Positions 51,619 to 59,784 of a stretch of 64,000 nucleotides of DNA are shown here, piece by piece. Under the pieces are notes generated by a model, which saw only the letters and a list, made by a program, of their open reading frames with translations, made no database searches and was not told the DNA's origin. The translations under genes and the position numbers were made by a program. The DNA is from Aliivibrio finisterrensis_A. Its GTDB lineage: Bacteria; Pseudomonadota; Gammaproteobacteria; Enterobacterales; Vibrionaceae. Each line of letters opens with the position of its first letter. The stretch's first letter is position 1. Location: the NCBI RefSeq assembly GCF_004167675.1, contig NZ_SEZQ01000020.1, one strand, 5' to 3'.

Positions 51619-51627
51619 TTATCCACA
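51619..51627 (+). other. DnaA box of oriCII
   Basis: TTATCCACA is the perfect consensus DnaA box. It lies 11 bases after the last iteron, at the same relative position as the DnaA box in other Vibrio chromosome II origins. Confidence 0.88.
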
Positions 51628-51649
51628 GTTATAACGCTTATAAGCTGAT

Positions 51650-51780
51650 TTTGCCTTTAAAAAAGAAGATAAATTATTTTTTGATCTTGAATTAGATCTA
51701 AATGAGCTATTATTTGGTTTTTTTATTAAATCATCGGTGGTGAATATCCATTTTTTAAATTGCAGTTGGTTTATTTTAGA
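51650..51780. other. AT-rich unwinding region of oriCII
   Basis: This 130-bp stretch is extremely AT-rich (long A and T runs such as TTGGTTTTTTTATTAAATC) and contains TTGATCT and AGATCTA elements. It follows the DnaA box and is the likely DNA-unwinding element; an IHF site could lie here but cannot be fixed by eye. Confidence 0.65.
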
Positions 51781-52110
51781 TCCAGAAGAATGATCAAGTT
51801 GTTTTTTTTGTTTGATCTACTTTTATTTCGATGTATCGATCTTCTATGAAGCCTTATTGAATATACATTCCCTGTAAGTTAAGTGTTCTATTTCATGCTT
51901 CCGTCATCTTGAGGTTCTTGATCATGCTTCTTATTATAGGCTTTCAATTTACAGTCTATATTACCGTTATTATTGCGATTTTTGCCCTTGATCATGCTTC
52001 TATTTGTATATTTTGTATTGAATCATGTGCTAATTATTGAGCACCGTTTTCATATTTTATTTTTGCTTTTTTTATTGAAAGTACATTAGCCGTAATTTAG
52101 CTATTAAATA
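51781..52110. promoter_or_regulatory. Copy-control (inc/rctA-like) region with three further RctB-type sites
   Basis: AGAAGAATGATCAAG lies at 51784-51798, and two exact copies of CTTGATCATGCTTCT lie in the opposite orientation at 51917-51931 and 51987-52001. A partial copy TTTCATGCTTCCG is at 51891. In V. cholerae the region between the origin core and parA2 limits initiation through scattered 12-mers and 39-mers. I cannot identify 39-mers with certainty; TTTACAGTCTATATTACCG at 51950 is a candidate part of one. No rctA-like protein gene is evident. Confidence 0.6.
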
Positions 52111-52125
52111 TCACGCTTCCGTAAA

Positions 52126-52140
52126 ATTTACACTGTAAAT
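52126..52140. other. parS2: parS2 site upstream of parA2
   Basis: ATTTACACTGTAAAT is a perfect 15-bp palindrome matching the parS2 consensus. It lies 216 bp upstream of the parA2 start. Confidence 0.88.
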
Positions 52141-52355
52141 CATTATTTAGTGACACTGTAACATTTTTTATAATTACTTTATTCTTGGTAATTATCGCTA
52201 TAAATTGGTATTTAAATTTAACATAAATGACAGCTTTGTTAGTTATTTTTTCTTTTTAATGAATATCACATAATTAAATATATGTTCAGCAATTTGTTGA
52301 TATAAACCTTTATTGCTGTACAATTCTTTTTATAGTTACATTACTGGCGAATATT
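52141..52355. other. parA2 leader region
   Basis: AT-rich sequence of 215 bases between parS2 and the parA2 ATG, with a further GACACTGTAAC partial match to parS2 at 52153-52163. It should contain the parAB2 promoter; no boxes are assigned. Confidence 0.35.
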
Positions 52356-53579
52356 ATGAATAGAGAAAAAACCATTGCTAATTTGGCTGCATTGGCTGAG
52401 CAGACGCAACAAGTTCAGTCTGATCGTATTGAATTGGTTCTTGAAGAAAGAAATAACGAACATTTCCCTCCAATGTCGAAAGCTATGATGGAAACTCGTT
52501 CTGGATTAACAAGAAGAAAATTGGATGAAGCAATCACTCGATTAGAATCTGAGGGACACCAATTTACTAAAAATAATGCGAATCATTATTCTATCTCATT
52601 AACAGAAGCGCATATGTTGATGGATGCAGCTGGAATGCCTGCATTTCATGAACAGAAAAAAAATGCAGGTAATAAGCCTTGGGTTGTAAATGTTCAAAAC
52701 CAAAAAGGTGGTACTGGTAAGTCAATGAGTGCAGTACATCTTGCTGCTTGTTTGGCGCTAAATTTGGAAAAGCGTTACCGTATTTGTTTAATCGATTTGG
52801 ATCCTCAAGGGTCATTACGTCTTTTCTTAAACCCTCAAATTAGCGTTTCAGAGCAAGATACCATCTATTCAGCTGTTGATATTATGCTGGATAATGTCCC
52901 TGAAAATGAAGTTATTGATGGTCAGTTTATGGCTAAAAATGTACTTCTAAATACACAATATCCGAATTTGAAGACTATTTCTGCTTTCCCTGAAGATGCG
53001 ATGTTTAACGCAGAAGCGTGGCAAGATCTATCAACAAATGGTTCATTAGATATTGTTAAGTTATTAAAAGAAAAGGTTATAGACCCAATTGCAGATCAAT
53101 TTGATGTGATCATGATTGATACTGGTCCACATGTTGACCCGTTAGTTTGGAATGCGATGTATGCATCGAATTCACTGTTAATTCCATGTGCAGCAAAGCG
53201 TTTAGATTGGGCATCGACAGTTAACTTTTTCCAACATCTACCAACTGTATATGAAATGTTCCCTGAAGATTGGCATGGACTAGAATTTGTTCGCCTGATG
53301 CCAACGATGTTCGAAGATGATAATAAAAAACAAGTATCGGTTTTAACTGAAATGAATTATTTATTGGCGGATCAAGTGATGATGGCGACAATTCCAAGAA
53401 GTCGTGCATTTGAAATTTGTGCAGATACTTACAGTACTGTTTTTGATTTAACCGCGGCTGACTTTGAAGGTGGTAAGAAAACGTTAGCTGTTGCTCAAGA
53501 TGCAGTGAAGAAAAGTGCATTAGAGTTTGAGCGTGTTCTTCATAGTCACTGGAATTCGTTAAATAAAGGGGAGTACTAA
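52356..53579 (+). CDS. parA2: Chromosome II partition ATPase ParA2
   Basis: The 407-residue ATPase has an N-terminal DNA-binding part (residues 1-105) and a deviant Walker A motif KGGTGKS at 117-123, followed by Walker A' in LIDLDPQGSL and the Walker B strand VIMIDTGPHVDP. This long form (type Ia, P1 ParA-like) with N-terminal HTH is the one found on chromosome II. It forms filaments on DNA that position the origin regions. The parB2 gene begins 3 bases after its stop, so the two are cotranscribed. Confidence 0.95.
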   Translation: MNREKTIANLAALAEQTQQVQSDRIELVLEERNNEHFPPMSKAMMETRSGLTRRKLDEAITRLESEGHQFTKNNANHYSISLTEAHMLMDAAGMPAFHEQKKNAGNKPWVVNVQNQKGGTGKSMSAVHLAACLALNLEKRYRICLIDLDPQGSLRLFLNPQISVSEQDTIYSAVDIMLDNVPENEVIDGQFMAKNVLLNTQYPNLKTISAFPEDAMFNAEAWQDLSTNGSLDIVKLLKEKVIDPIADQFDVIMIDTGPHVDPLVWNAMYASNSLLIPCAAKRLDWASTVNFFQHLPTVYEMFPEDWHGLEFVRLMPTMFEDDNKKQVSVLTEMNYLLADQVMMATIPRSRAFEICADTYSTVFDLTAADFEGGKKTLAVAQDAVKKSALEFERVLHSHWNSLNKGEY

Positions 53580-53582
53580 TCC

Positions 53583-54557
53583 ATGGCAATTAAAACTTCT
53601 GATCTAAACGCAAAGCTGTTTGGTAAAACAAATAAACGCCGAGCAACAACACCAGTTGAAGCACAAAAAGCAGCAAAATCTCAAGCTCAAGTAATTGAAC
53701 TTGCGGTTGCTGGTGAAGATATGGTGACATTTGAATTACGTAAAATTCCAGCAAAAGACGTGCGTGATTGTACGGTTGTTTTTGCTGAAAATGCCCGTGA
53801 ACAATCATTTCTAACTGAGCATGCTTTATCAGATATTTTAACTACACTTCGTGACCGTGGTCAGCAATATCCAGCTGTGGGCCGTATTGTCGAAGGTGGA
53901 AAAATTGAAGTTCTTGACGGTAGTCGTCGTCGTATGTCATGTATTTTGGCAGAGCAGGACTTCTTAATTTATGTTGCTGAAGGCATTAATACTAAGCATG
54001 CTAAGTTTCTTTCTGATGTCGCGAATGCGCATAAACCGTTATCACTGTATGAGCGCGGTAAAGAGATGCACGCAATGCTTTCTCGAGGCGATGTTGCTGA
54101 TCAAAAAGAGCTCGCTAAAGTATGTCAGTGTAGTGAAGCATTAGTGAGTGGGGCATTAAAAGCTGCAACATTACCGTTAGAGCTTCTTCAGGCATACCCT
54201 AGTGTCAGCGAAATTGGTCGCCCAACAGTAGTTAAGCTTCATAAGCTCTATAATACGCTCTCTGAAGAAGATCAAAAAACCTTACTTGAGCAGTGTGCTG
54301 GTGAGCAAGGCGCTGTCTGGACGCGTTCTGCAGCGCTTGGCGTTAGTCGAATGACTAAAGAAGTGACAGAACTTATTGAAGTTTGGGTTGAAGACTTATT
54401 GCCAAAAAGAGAAGTGGCTAAGCCATTAAGCACTGAATTGGTAAAAGGCCGTGCATCATATAAGCGTAAAGGCTCTGCTTTAACACTTACCCTGAAAAAA
54501 GTTGATGACGCATTGATGGAAGACATCCTTGCTTATATCAGCCAAAAAGTATCTTAA
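53583..54557 (+). CDS. parB2: Chromosome II partition protein ParB2
   Basis: The 324-residue protein binds parS2 and links it to ParA2. The ParB/Srx-like region contains LTTLRDRGQQYPAVGR and EVLDGSRRRMSC, the HTH region KELAKVCQCSEALVSGALKA follows, and the end is the dimerisation domain with AYISQKVS. The family is P1 ParB-like. Sites for it are visible at 38742, 52126 and a three-site cluster at 57464-57558. It forms an operon with parA2. Confidence 0.95.
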   Translation: MAIKTSDLNAKLFGKTNKRRATTPVEAQKAAKSQAQVIELAVAGEDMVTFELRKIPAKDVRDCTVVFAENAREQSFLTEHALSDILTTLRDRGQQYPAVGRIVEGGKIEVLDGSRRRMSCILAEQDFLIYVAEGINTKHAKFLSDVANAHKPLSLYERGKEMHAMLSRGDVADQKELAKVCQCSEALVSGALKAATLPLELLQAYPSVSEIGRPTVVKLHKLYNTLSEEDQKTLLEQCAGEQGAVWTRSAALGVSRMTKEVTELIEVWVEDLLPKREVAKPLSTELVKGRASYKRKGSALTLTLKKVDDALMEDILAYISQKVS

Positions 54558-54587
54558 TAGTTTTTATTCTCTATTAATTGTTTAATA

Positions 54588-54628
54588 AAAAACGCCGGAT
54601 TTAGTTAACTAAGTCCGGCGTTTTTTTA
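54588..54628 (+). terminator. Terminator after parAB2
   Basis: AAAAAACGCCGGATTTAG and CTAAGTCCGGCGTTTTTTT pair along about 14 bp around a short loop. It lies 31 bases after the parB2 stop and also suits the convergent gene at 54651. Confidence 0.9.
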
Positions 54629-54650
54629 TATTTGAATATTTAGCTTCAAA

Positions 54651-55223
54651 TTACACTAGTGGCGCAAGATCCGCTGGACGGTAGTTTACTGATTTTAAAA
54701 CCTTACCTTGCTTAATTACTTTACTGTCTAGCTCTACATTTTTTGCACATTTGGCAATGATAAATCCGCCTTTTTCAGTCGACATCAATTCAATTCCTTG
54801 CTCTGCGTAGAATGCTTTTGTTGCCAGGTATTCATCTTCTGTTTTGCATACTTTACTCATGTTGCTTGAATGCACTTCATCCCAACAAGGTAAAAAATCG
54901 ATATTTAAGTTTTTTGCTACGTTTAATAGAAGATCAACCAAATATGAAATACTTAAATTATCTTCAAGATCCTTAGTTCCTAAATGTACAGCACGACCCA
55001 TTAATACATAAACCGTATCGACAATCGCATCAGCTTGTTCAATCTTGCTGTCTGCTTCTGCTAATTCTGTCAGTTCTTCAATTGCTAGAGAGGTGTGCAG
55101 AAGATCATTTTTTTCATCTAATGATTCAGGTGCTTCTACTGCTAAGTCAAAGGTACTTCTAAATTGTTCGATATCTTGATATAGCTTTTGGTAAATTGGT
55201 TGAGTAAGTTGACTTAAATGCAT
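54651..55223 (-). CDS. MazG-like all-alpha NTP pyrophosphohydrolase
   Basis: The 190-residue protein has the ExxE...ExxD magnesium site of MazG-like hydrolases: Glu in LAIEELTELAEADSK and IEQADAIVDTVYVLMG. This fold removes pyrophosphate from non-canonical nucleotides. A second part (CWDEVHSSNMSKVCKTEDEY) is as in homologs annotated in phage and Vibrio. The ATG at 55223 is chosen because AGGA stands six bases before it. Confidence 0.8.
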   Translation of the reverse strand: MHLSQLTQPIYQKLYQDIEQFRSTFDLAVEAPESLDEKNDLLHTSLAIEELTELAEADSKIEQADAIVDTVYVLMGRAVHLGTKDLEDNLSISYLVDLLLNVAKNLNIDFLPCWDEVHSSNMSKVCKTEDEYLATKAFYAEQGIELMSTEKGGFIIAKCAKNVELDSKVIKQGKVLKSVNYRPADLAPLV

Positions 55224-55356
55224 GGTCATTCCTAAATGATGAAGGCTTAAATATAGCAAGCATTATACCTTTTCTCGATTTGTATCGTCATACTTTCTTT
55301 TCTTAATAGATAGAAAATATTCATCTCATGCTACAATTTACGCATAATATCTTCTT

Positions 55357-57483
55357 ATGTTAATGGACTTTTCTGCAATGCTTTCTGCGCTGTCATTTCT
55401 AAATACACTATCATCTTATGCTGCGAATGGTTATATCCGTTATCCCATTTTGCTTGAAGGTTCAAAGCAATGGTGTGAGTCATTACTAGACTCTTTTTTT
55501 ATTCAGCAAAGTTCTCGATTTACCAAAATTGAATTGTACGGTGATTTGACTATTTCGACGTATGCGGCTTTTCCTATTAAGTCAGCGTTAAAGAAGTTAG
55601 GACAAGAAACCGATTGTTTAGTGATTGATATTTCCCATGAGTTTAATGCGAATGCGATTAACGCAGTTTGTGGAACCGCCATTGGTGGAGGGCTAGTTTT
55701 TTTCATTCGTACTGACGATTCTTCGCTTCCTACTGTTGTTGAACAATGGTTTTCCCAATATATAGAGCAAATGGTAAGTTTAAAGGAAACAGAGACTAGT
55801 TATGAATTACCTTTAATTCCGCGCTTAAAAGATGAAGCGTTTAAATCTGATGCAGGTATTCACCGCTCATCAGATCAAGAACGCGCAGTAAAAGCCATTC
55901 AAAAAGTGGTTACTGGCCATTCAAAACGACCGCTTGTTATGACTGCCGATCGTGGAAGAGGTAAGTCGTCAGCCATTGGTATTGCAATTGCAGAGTTAGC
56001 GATGGAGCGCTCTTTAATCATTGGTGTGACAGCACCACTACGAAACAGTATTGATGAAATATTTAAACATGCAGAGCGTGTTGCGTCTCTTAATGGTTTA
56101 AAAGTAGAGAGTCAAAAAAATCAGTTAATGATTAATGAGTCTCAGATCATTTATATTGCTCCAGATGAATTACTTAGAAACCCACAAGCTTTAGATTTAT
56201 TGTGCGTAGATGAAGCCGCGGCAATTCCTGCTCCTATGCTACTTTCATTCGTAGACCAATATTCACGTATGGTTTTTTCTACTACGATTAATGGTTATGA
56301 AGGGACGGGACGTGGCTTTGAAGTTAAATTTAAAAAACAGCTTTACAAGAAAAGACCAAACACTCGTTCGCTTGAAATGAAACATCCAATTCGTTGGAGT
56401 AATAATGATCCACTAGAAGCGTGGCTTTCTTCTGTTTTTCTACTTAATCACGAGGAACAGTCAAACTCTTTATTAATCGATACGCCAATGGCCACTATTG
56501 ATTATCGTTGCATATCGGTGTCTCAATTAGTGAACCAAGATGATCTTGCTCAATCTCTCTTTTCTCTTTTAGTATCTGCTCATTATCAAACCTCTCCAAA
56601 TGATTGGATTTCATTATTAACCGATCCCACGTTGCGTTGTTGGATTGGAATAGAAAAGTCGACTAATAAGTTAGTTTGTTGCGCCTTGCTTTCTAAAGAG
56701 GGAGAGTTAGAGCTTGATATTATTAATGCAGCTCAACTTGGTAAGCGACGTCCAAAAGGTCATTTAGCAGCAATATCATTAACTCAAACATTATGTATTG
56801 ATGAACCAGCATTTCAATCGAGTATTCGTGTTATGCGTATTGCTGTCGACCCGAGTTATCAGCAGCGTGGTATTGGGTCCAAATTTATTAATGCGATAGA
56901 AAATAATTACAAAGCCAAAGGTGTCGATTATCTTAGTACTAGTTTTGGCTCTACTGCGGAGTTAAACCATTTTTGGTATAGACTGAATTTTCATTTTATA
57001 CGTTTAGGAATATCGAAAGACAAAGCAAGTGGAACCCATTCCTTATTGGCAATAAAACCATTAAGCCACCGTGCACTTTCTTGGGTATCTATAGGTAATG
57101 ATTATTTTACTACTTCGTTTCCTGAACAATTAATGTCGACATTTTCAAGCCTTGATTATAACGACGTTCTTAGTCTTTTGAAGGACGTATCATTTAAAGA
57201 GAAATTATCGCCTCTTATTAATAAAAGGCTGGAGACTTTTGCTTTAGGTGGGCTTGGGTATGAGTTGCTGCAATATGAGCTTCGTTATTTCATTTTAAGT
57301 CATCTATCTGCTCTTGCTCTTTTATCTGAGGCACAGAAGAAGCTTGCGGTAACTAAGATTCTTCAAGTAAAACAGTGGGCAGTAGTTATAGAAGAGTGTA
57401 ACTTAATAGGAAAGAAAAACGCAGAGTTACAACTAAGAGAACTCATTAAATATTTGCTAACTAATTTACAGTGTAAATCGTAA
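55357..57483 (+). CDS. tmcA: tRNA(Met) cytidine acetyltransferase TmcA
   Basis: The 708-residue enzyme acetylates the wobble cytidine of elongator tRNA-Met using acetyl-CoA and ATP. It has an N-terminal domain (1-170), an RNA-helicase-like ATPase domain with Walker A TADRGRGKSSA and Walker B LLCVDEAAAIP, then the GNAT acetyltransferase domain with VDPSYQQRGIGSKF. Its start is uncertain among ATG codons at 55357, 55363 and 55378. Its last codons overlap the first parS2 palindrome of the downstream cluster. Confidence 0.93.
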   Translation: MLMDFSAMLSALSFLNTLSSYAANGYIRYPILLEGSKQWCESLLDSFFIQQSSRFTKIELYGDLTISTYAAFPIKSALKKLGQETDCLVIDISHEFNANAINAVCGTAIGGGLVFFIRTDDSSLPTVVEQWFSQYIEQMVSLKETETSYELPLIPRLKDEAFKSDAGIHRSSDQERAVKAIQKVVTGHSKRPLVMTADRGRGKSSAIGIAIAELAMERSLIIGVTAPLRNSIDEIFKHAERVASLNGLKVESQKNQLMINESQIIYIAPDELLRNPQALDLLCVDEAAAIPAPMLLSFVDQYSRMVFSTTINGYEGTGRGFEVKFKKQLYKKRPNTRSLEMKHPIRWSNNDPLEAWLSSVFLLNHEEQSNSLLIDTPMATIDYRCISVSQLVNQDDLAQSLFSLLVSAHYQTSPNDWISLLTDPTLRCWIGIEKSTNKLVCCALLSKEGELELDIINAAQLGKRRPKGHLAAISLTQTLCIDEPAFQSSIRVMRIAVDPSYQQRGIGSKFINAIENNYKAKGVDYLSTSFGSTAELNHFWYRLNFHFIRLGISKDKASGTHSLLAIKPLSHRALSWVSIGNDYFTTSFPEQLMSTFSSLDYNDVLSLLKDVSFKEKLSPLINKRLETFALGGLGYELLQYELRYFILSHLSALALLSEAQKKLAVTKILQVKQWAVVIEECNLIGKKNAELQLRELIKYLLTNLQCKS

Positions 57484-57558
57484 ACCCTCTATATCCCCAT
57501 TACTATGATTTACAGTGTAAATTGAAGATATCATCTCTATTCAATTTACACTGTAAAT
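57464..57558. other. parS2: Cluster of three parS2 sites
   Basis: ATTTACAGTGTAAAT lies at 57464-57478 (inside the end of tmcA) and again at 57508-57522, and ATTTACACTGTAAAT at 57544-57558. All match the 15-bp parS2 consensus perfectly, in 95 bp. They lie 3 kb from parB2 and about 6 kb from the iterons, consistent with origin-proximal ParB2 loading. Confidence 0.92.
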
Positions 57559-57692
57559 TTACAGCACCGAATACCTCATAATGCTTTAGACTTCAAAATA
57601 TAATTAATAAACCTTAGTGACTTACGATGAAATACGATATTCTAATGTAATCGAAATGTTATTCATTGACGTTGTAATCTAGGGAATTGGAA

Positions 57693-59084
57693 ATGAATGA
57701 GAAGGGATTAAACCGCCTTAATAAAGAAGAGCTTGAGTTCGTTGATGATAAAACGGCTGCGCTACTTCTTAATACCCCAACAAACGCTAAAGTTATCTTA
57801 TGGATTATTGTTGTTTTCTTTTGCATCGCAGTTGCTTGGGCTTCTTGGGCAGAAATAGATAAGGTCACTGTTGGCCAAGGAAAAGTTATTCCATCATCTC
57901 AGCTGCAAGTAGTTCAAAACCTTGAAGGTGGGTTAGTCAAGGACATGTTGGTTAAAGAAGGTGATCAAGTTACTAAAGGTCAACAGTTATTATTAATTGA
58001 TGATACTCGTTTTCGTTCTGATTTTAGAGAAAGAAAAAAACAGCTGATCAACCTTACTGCAAGTGCAATGCAATTATCTGCATCAATGGACAGTATTTTA
58101 ATCCAAGAAGTGAATAGTAAAAAACGTTGGAAAGACTCTGTCATTATCTCAACTGACAAATTAAAGTTTGATGAAGAGTTTTCAAAAGAAAATCCAATTG
58201 TAGTCAGACGTCAAATTGCTGAATACAAAGCGGATATGAATAACTTAAAAAATCGTATTTATGTATTCGATCAACAAGTAAATCAAAAGCAACAAGATTT
58301 AGTCGAAATTAAAGCTCGTGCGAGAAACTTGCAAGCAAGCTATGGGCTAGCAAAAAAAGAGTTAGATATTACTAAACCTCTCGCTGATGAAGGAGTTGTA
58401 CCTCGTATTGAGTTATTGAAACTTCAAAGACAAGTGAATGATACCAAACGTGAGTTAACTTCTACGCAATTAAAAATTCCAGTTTTAACATCAGCGATTC
58501 AAGAGACGGTATTAAATCGTATTGATGCAGCACTTAAGTTTCGTTCAGAGCAACAAGAAAAATTAAATACGACTCAAGATAAATTGTCAGCATTAACTGA
58601 ATCTCAAGTTGGGTTAAAAGATAAAGTGAATCGAACGGTTGTGCTGTCTCCTGTAACGGGAACGATTAAAAAAATATACATCAATACGGTGGGTGGAGTG
58701 ATTCAGCCTGGTATGGATCTTATTGAAATAGTACCAACCGAAGATACACTTTTAATTGAAGCCAAAATTGCACCACAAGATATTGCTTTTTTAAGACCTG
58801 GCTTACCAGCGATCGTAAAATTCAGTGCGTATGATTTTACTCGTTATGGTGGATTAAAGGGGACATTAGAACACATCAGTGCAGATACGATTCAAGATGA
58901 AGAAGGCAATAGTTTTTATTTAGTTCGTGTTAGAACTTCACAAGAAGACTTAGCAAAGAAAACTCAGTTTTATATTATTCCAGGAATGACAACTACGGTT
59001 GATATTATTACAGGAAAACGAACAATTTTGGATTATTTACTAAAACCAATAGTTCAAGTTAAAGGTTCAGCGCTAAAAGAGTAA
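57693..59084 (+). CDS. lapC: LapC: type I secretion membrane-fusion protein (HlyD family)
   Basis: The 463-residue adaptor connects the ABC transporter LapB to an outer membrane channel. One membrane helix (about 33-53) follows a short cytoplasmic start; then come the split lipoyl/beta-barrel halves (GQGKVIPSSQLQVVQNLEGG, EGDQVTKGQQLLLID) around a long coiled coil (150-320) and the conserved end IIPGMTTTVDIITGKRTILD. It is the first gene of lapC-lapG-lapD-lapB. The ATG at 57693 has AGGGA seven bases upstream; the frame starts 6 bases earlier at a TTG. Confidence 0.88.
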   Translation: MNEKGLNRLNKEELEFVDDKTAALLLNTPTNAKVILWIIVVFFCIAVAWASWAEIDKVTVGQGKVIPSSQLQVVQNLEGGLVKDMLVKEGDQVTKGQQLLLIDDTRFRSDFRERKKQLINLTASAMQLSASMDSILIQEVNSKKRWKDSVIISTDKLKFDEEFSKENPIVVRRQIAEYKADMNNLKNRIYVFDQQVNQKQQDLVEIKARARNLQASYGLAKKELDITKPLADEGVVPRIELLKLQRQVNDTKRELTSTQLKIPVLTSAIQETVLNRIDAALKFRSEQQEKLNTTQDKLSALTESQVGLKDKVNRTVVLSPVTGTIKKIYINTVGGVIQPGMDLIEIVPTEDTLLIEAKIAPQDIAFLRPGLPAIVKFSAYDFTRYGGLKGTLEHISADTIQDEEGNSFYLVRVRTSQEDLAKKTQFYIIPGMTTTVDIITGKRTILDYLLKPIVQVKGSALKE

Positions 59085-59111
59085 TGTGCAACATAGGGAG
59101 TGTACGGAATA

Positions 59112-59780
59112 GTGAAAACAAGATGGTTATTCATTATCCCTTTTGCCATATTTTCTCTAACTTCTATTGCTTTAACAAAACAAGATAATATTTGGATTAA
59201 AGCAGTAAAAAAAGAATATGGTGATAGGGCAGCAAGGCGAGTGAATGCATGGCGTGAACTCATTTCAGAATTAGATGGAAAAAAAGAAAAAGAGCAATTA
59301 GCTGAAGTTAATCAGTTTTTCAATCAATTGTATTTTGTTAATGATATTGATTTATGGGGAAAGACTGATTACTGGGCTACGCCTCTTGAATTCTTAGGAA
59401 GCAACGCGGGTGATTGTGAAGATTTTACGATAGCAAAATATTTTTCGCTTTTAGAGTTAGGGGTACCAGATAAAAAATTGCGATTGATTTATCTTAAAGC
59501 ATTGGAGCTTGATCAGTTTCACATGGTACTGGCTTATTATCCAACCCCCTCATCAGTACCATTGATTTTAGATAATATAGATAAAGAAATTAAACCAGCG
59601 ACAGAACGAACCGATCTATTACCTATTTATAGTTTTAATGGTCAGCATCTATGGCTAATGAAAGGTAAAGGAAACGGACAGCAGGCAGGAGAATCATCTC
59701 GATTAAGTTTATGGAATGATTTAAGAGCAAGAAATGAAGGCCTGAGATTAAACCACCCAATTATAAATTATGATGAGTAG
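59112..59780 (+). CDS. lapG: LapG: periplasmic cysteine protease releasing the Lap adhesin
   Basis: This protein of about 222 residues is a transglutaminase-like cysteine protease. A signal peptide (KTRWLFIIPFAIFSLTS) is followed by the catalytic Cys in NAGDCEDFTIAKY near residue 102, a His in DQFHMVLAYY near 137 and an Asp in PLILDNI. Such proteases cut off the N-terminal retention module of large adhesins when c-di-GMP falls, and need calcium. Start: GTG at 59112 fits the signal peptide; GTG at 59100 is also in frame. The stop overlaps the start region of lapD. Confidence 0.88.
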   Translation: MKTRWLFIIPFAIFSLTSIALTKQDNIWIKAVKKEYGDRAARRVNAWRELISELDGKKEKEQLAEVNQFFNQLYFVNDIDLWGKTDYWATPLEFLGSNAGDCEDFTIAKYFSLLELGVPDKKLRLIYLKALELDQFHMVLAYYPTPSSVPLILDNIDKEIKPATERTDLLPIYSFNGQHLWLMKGKGNGQQAGESSRLSLWNDLRARNEGLRLNHPIINYDE

Positions 59781-59784
59781 TGAT

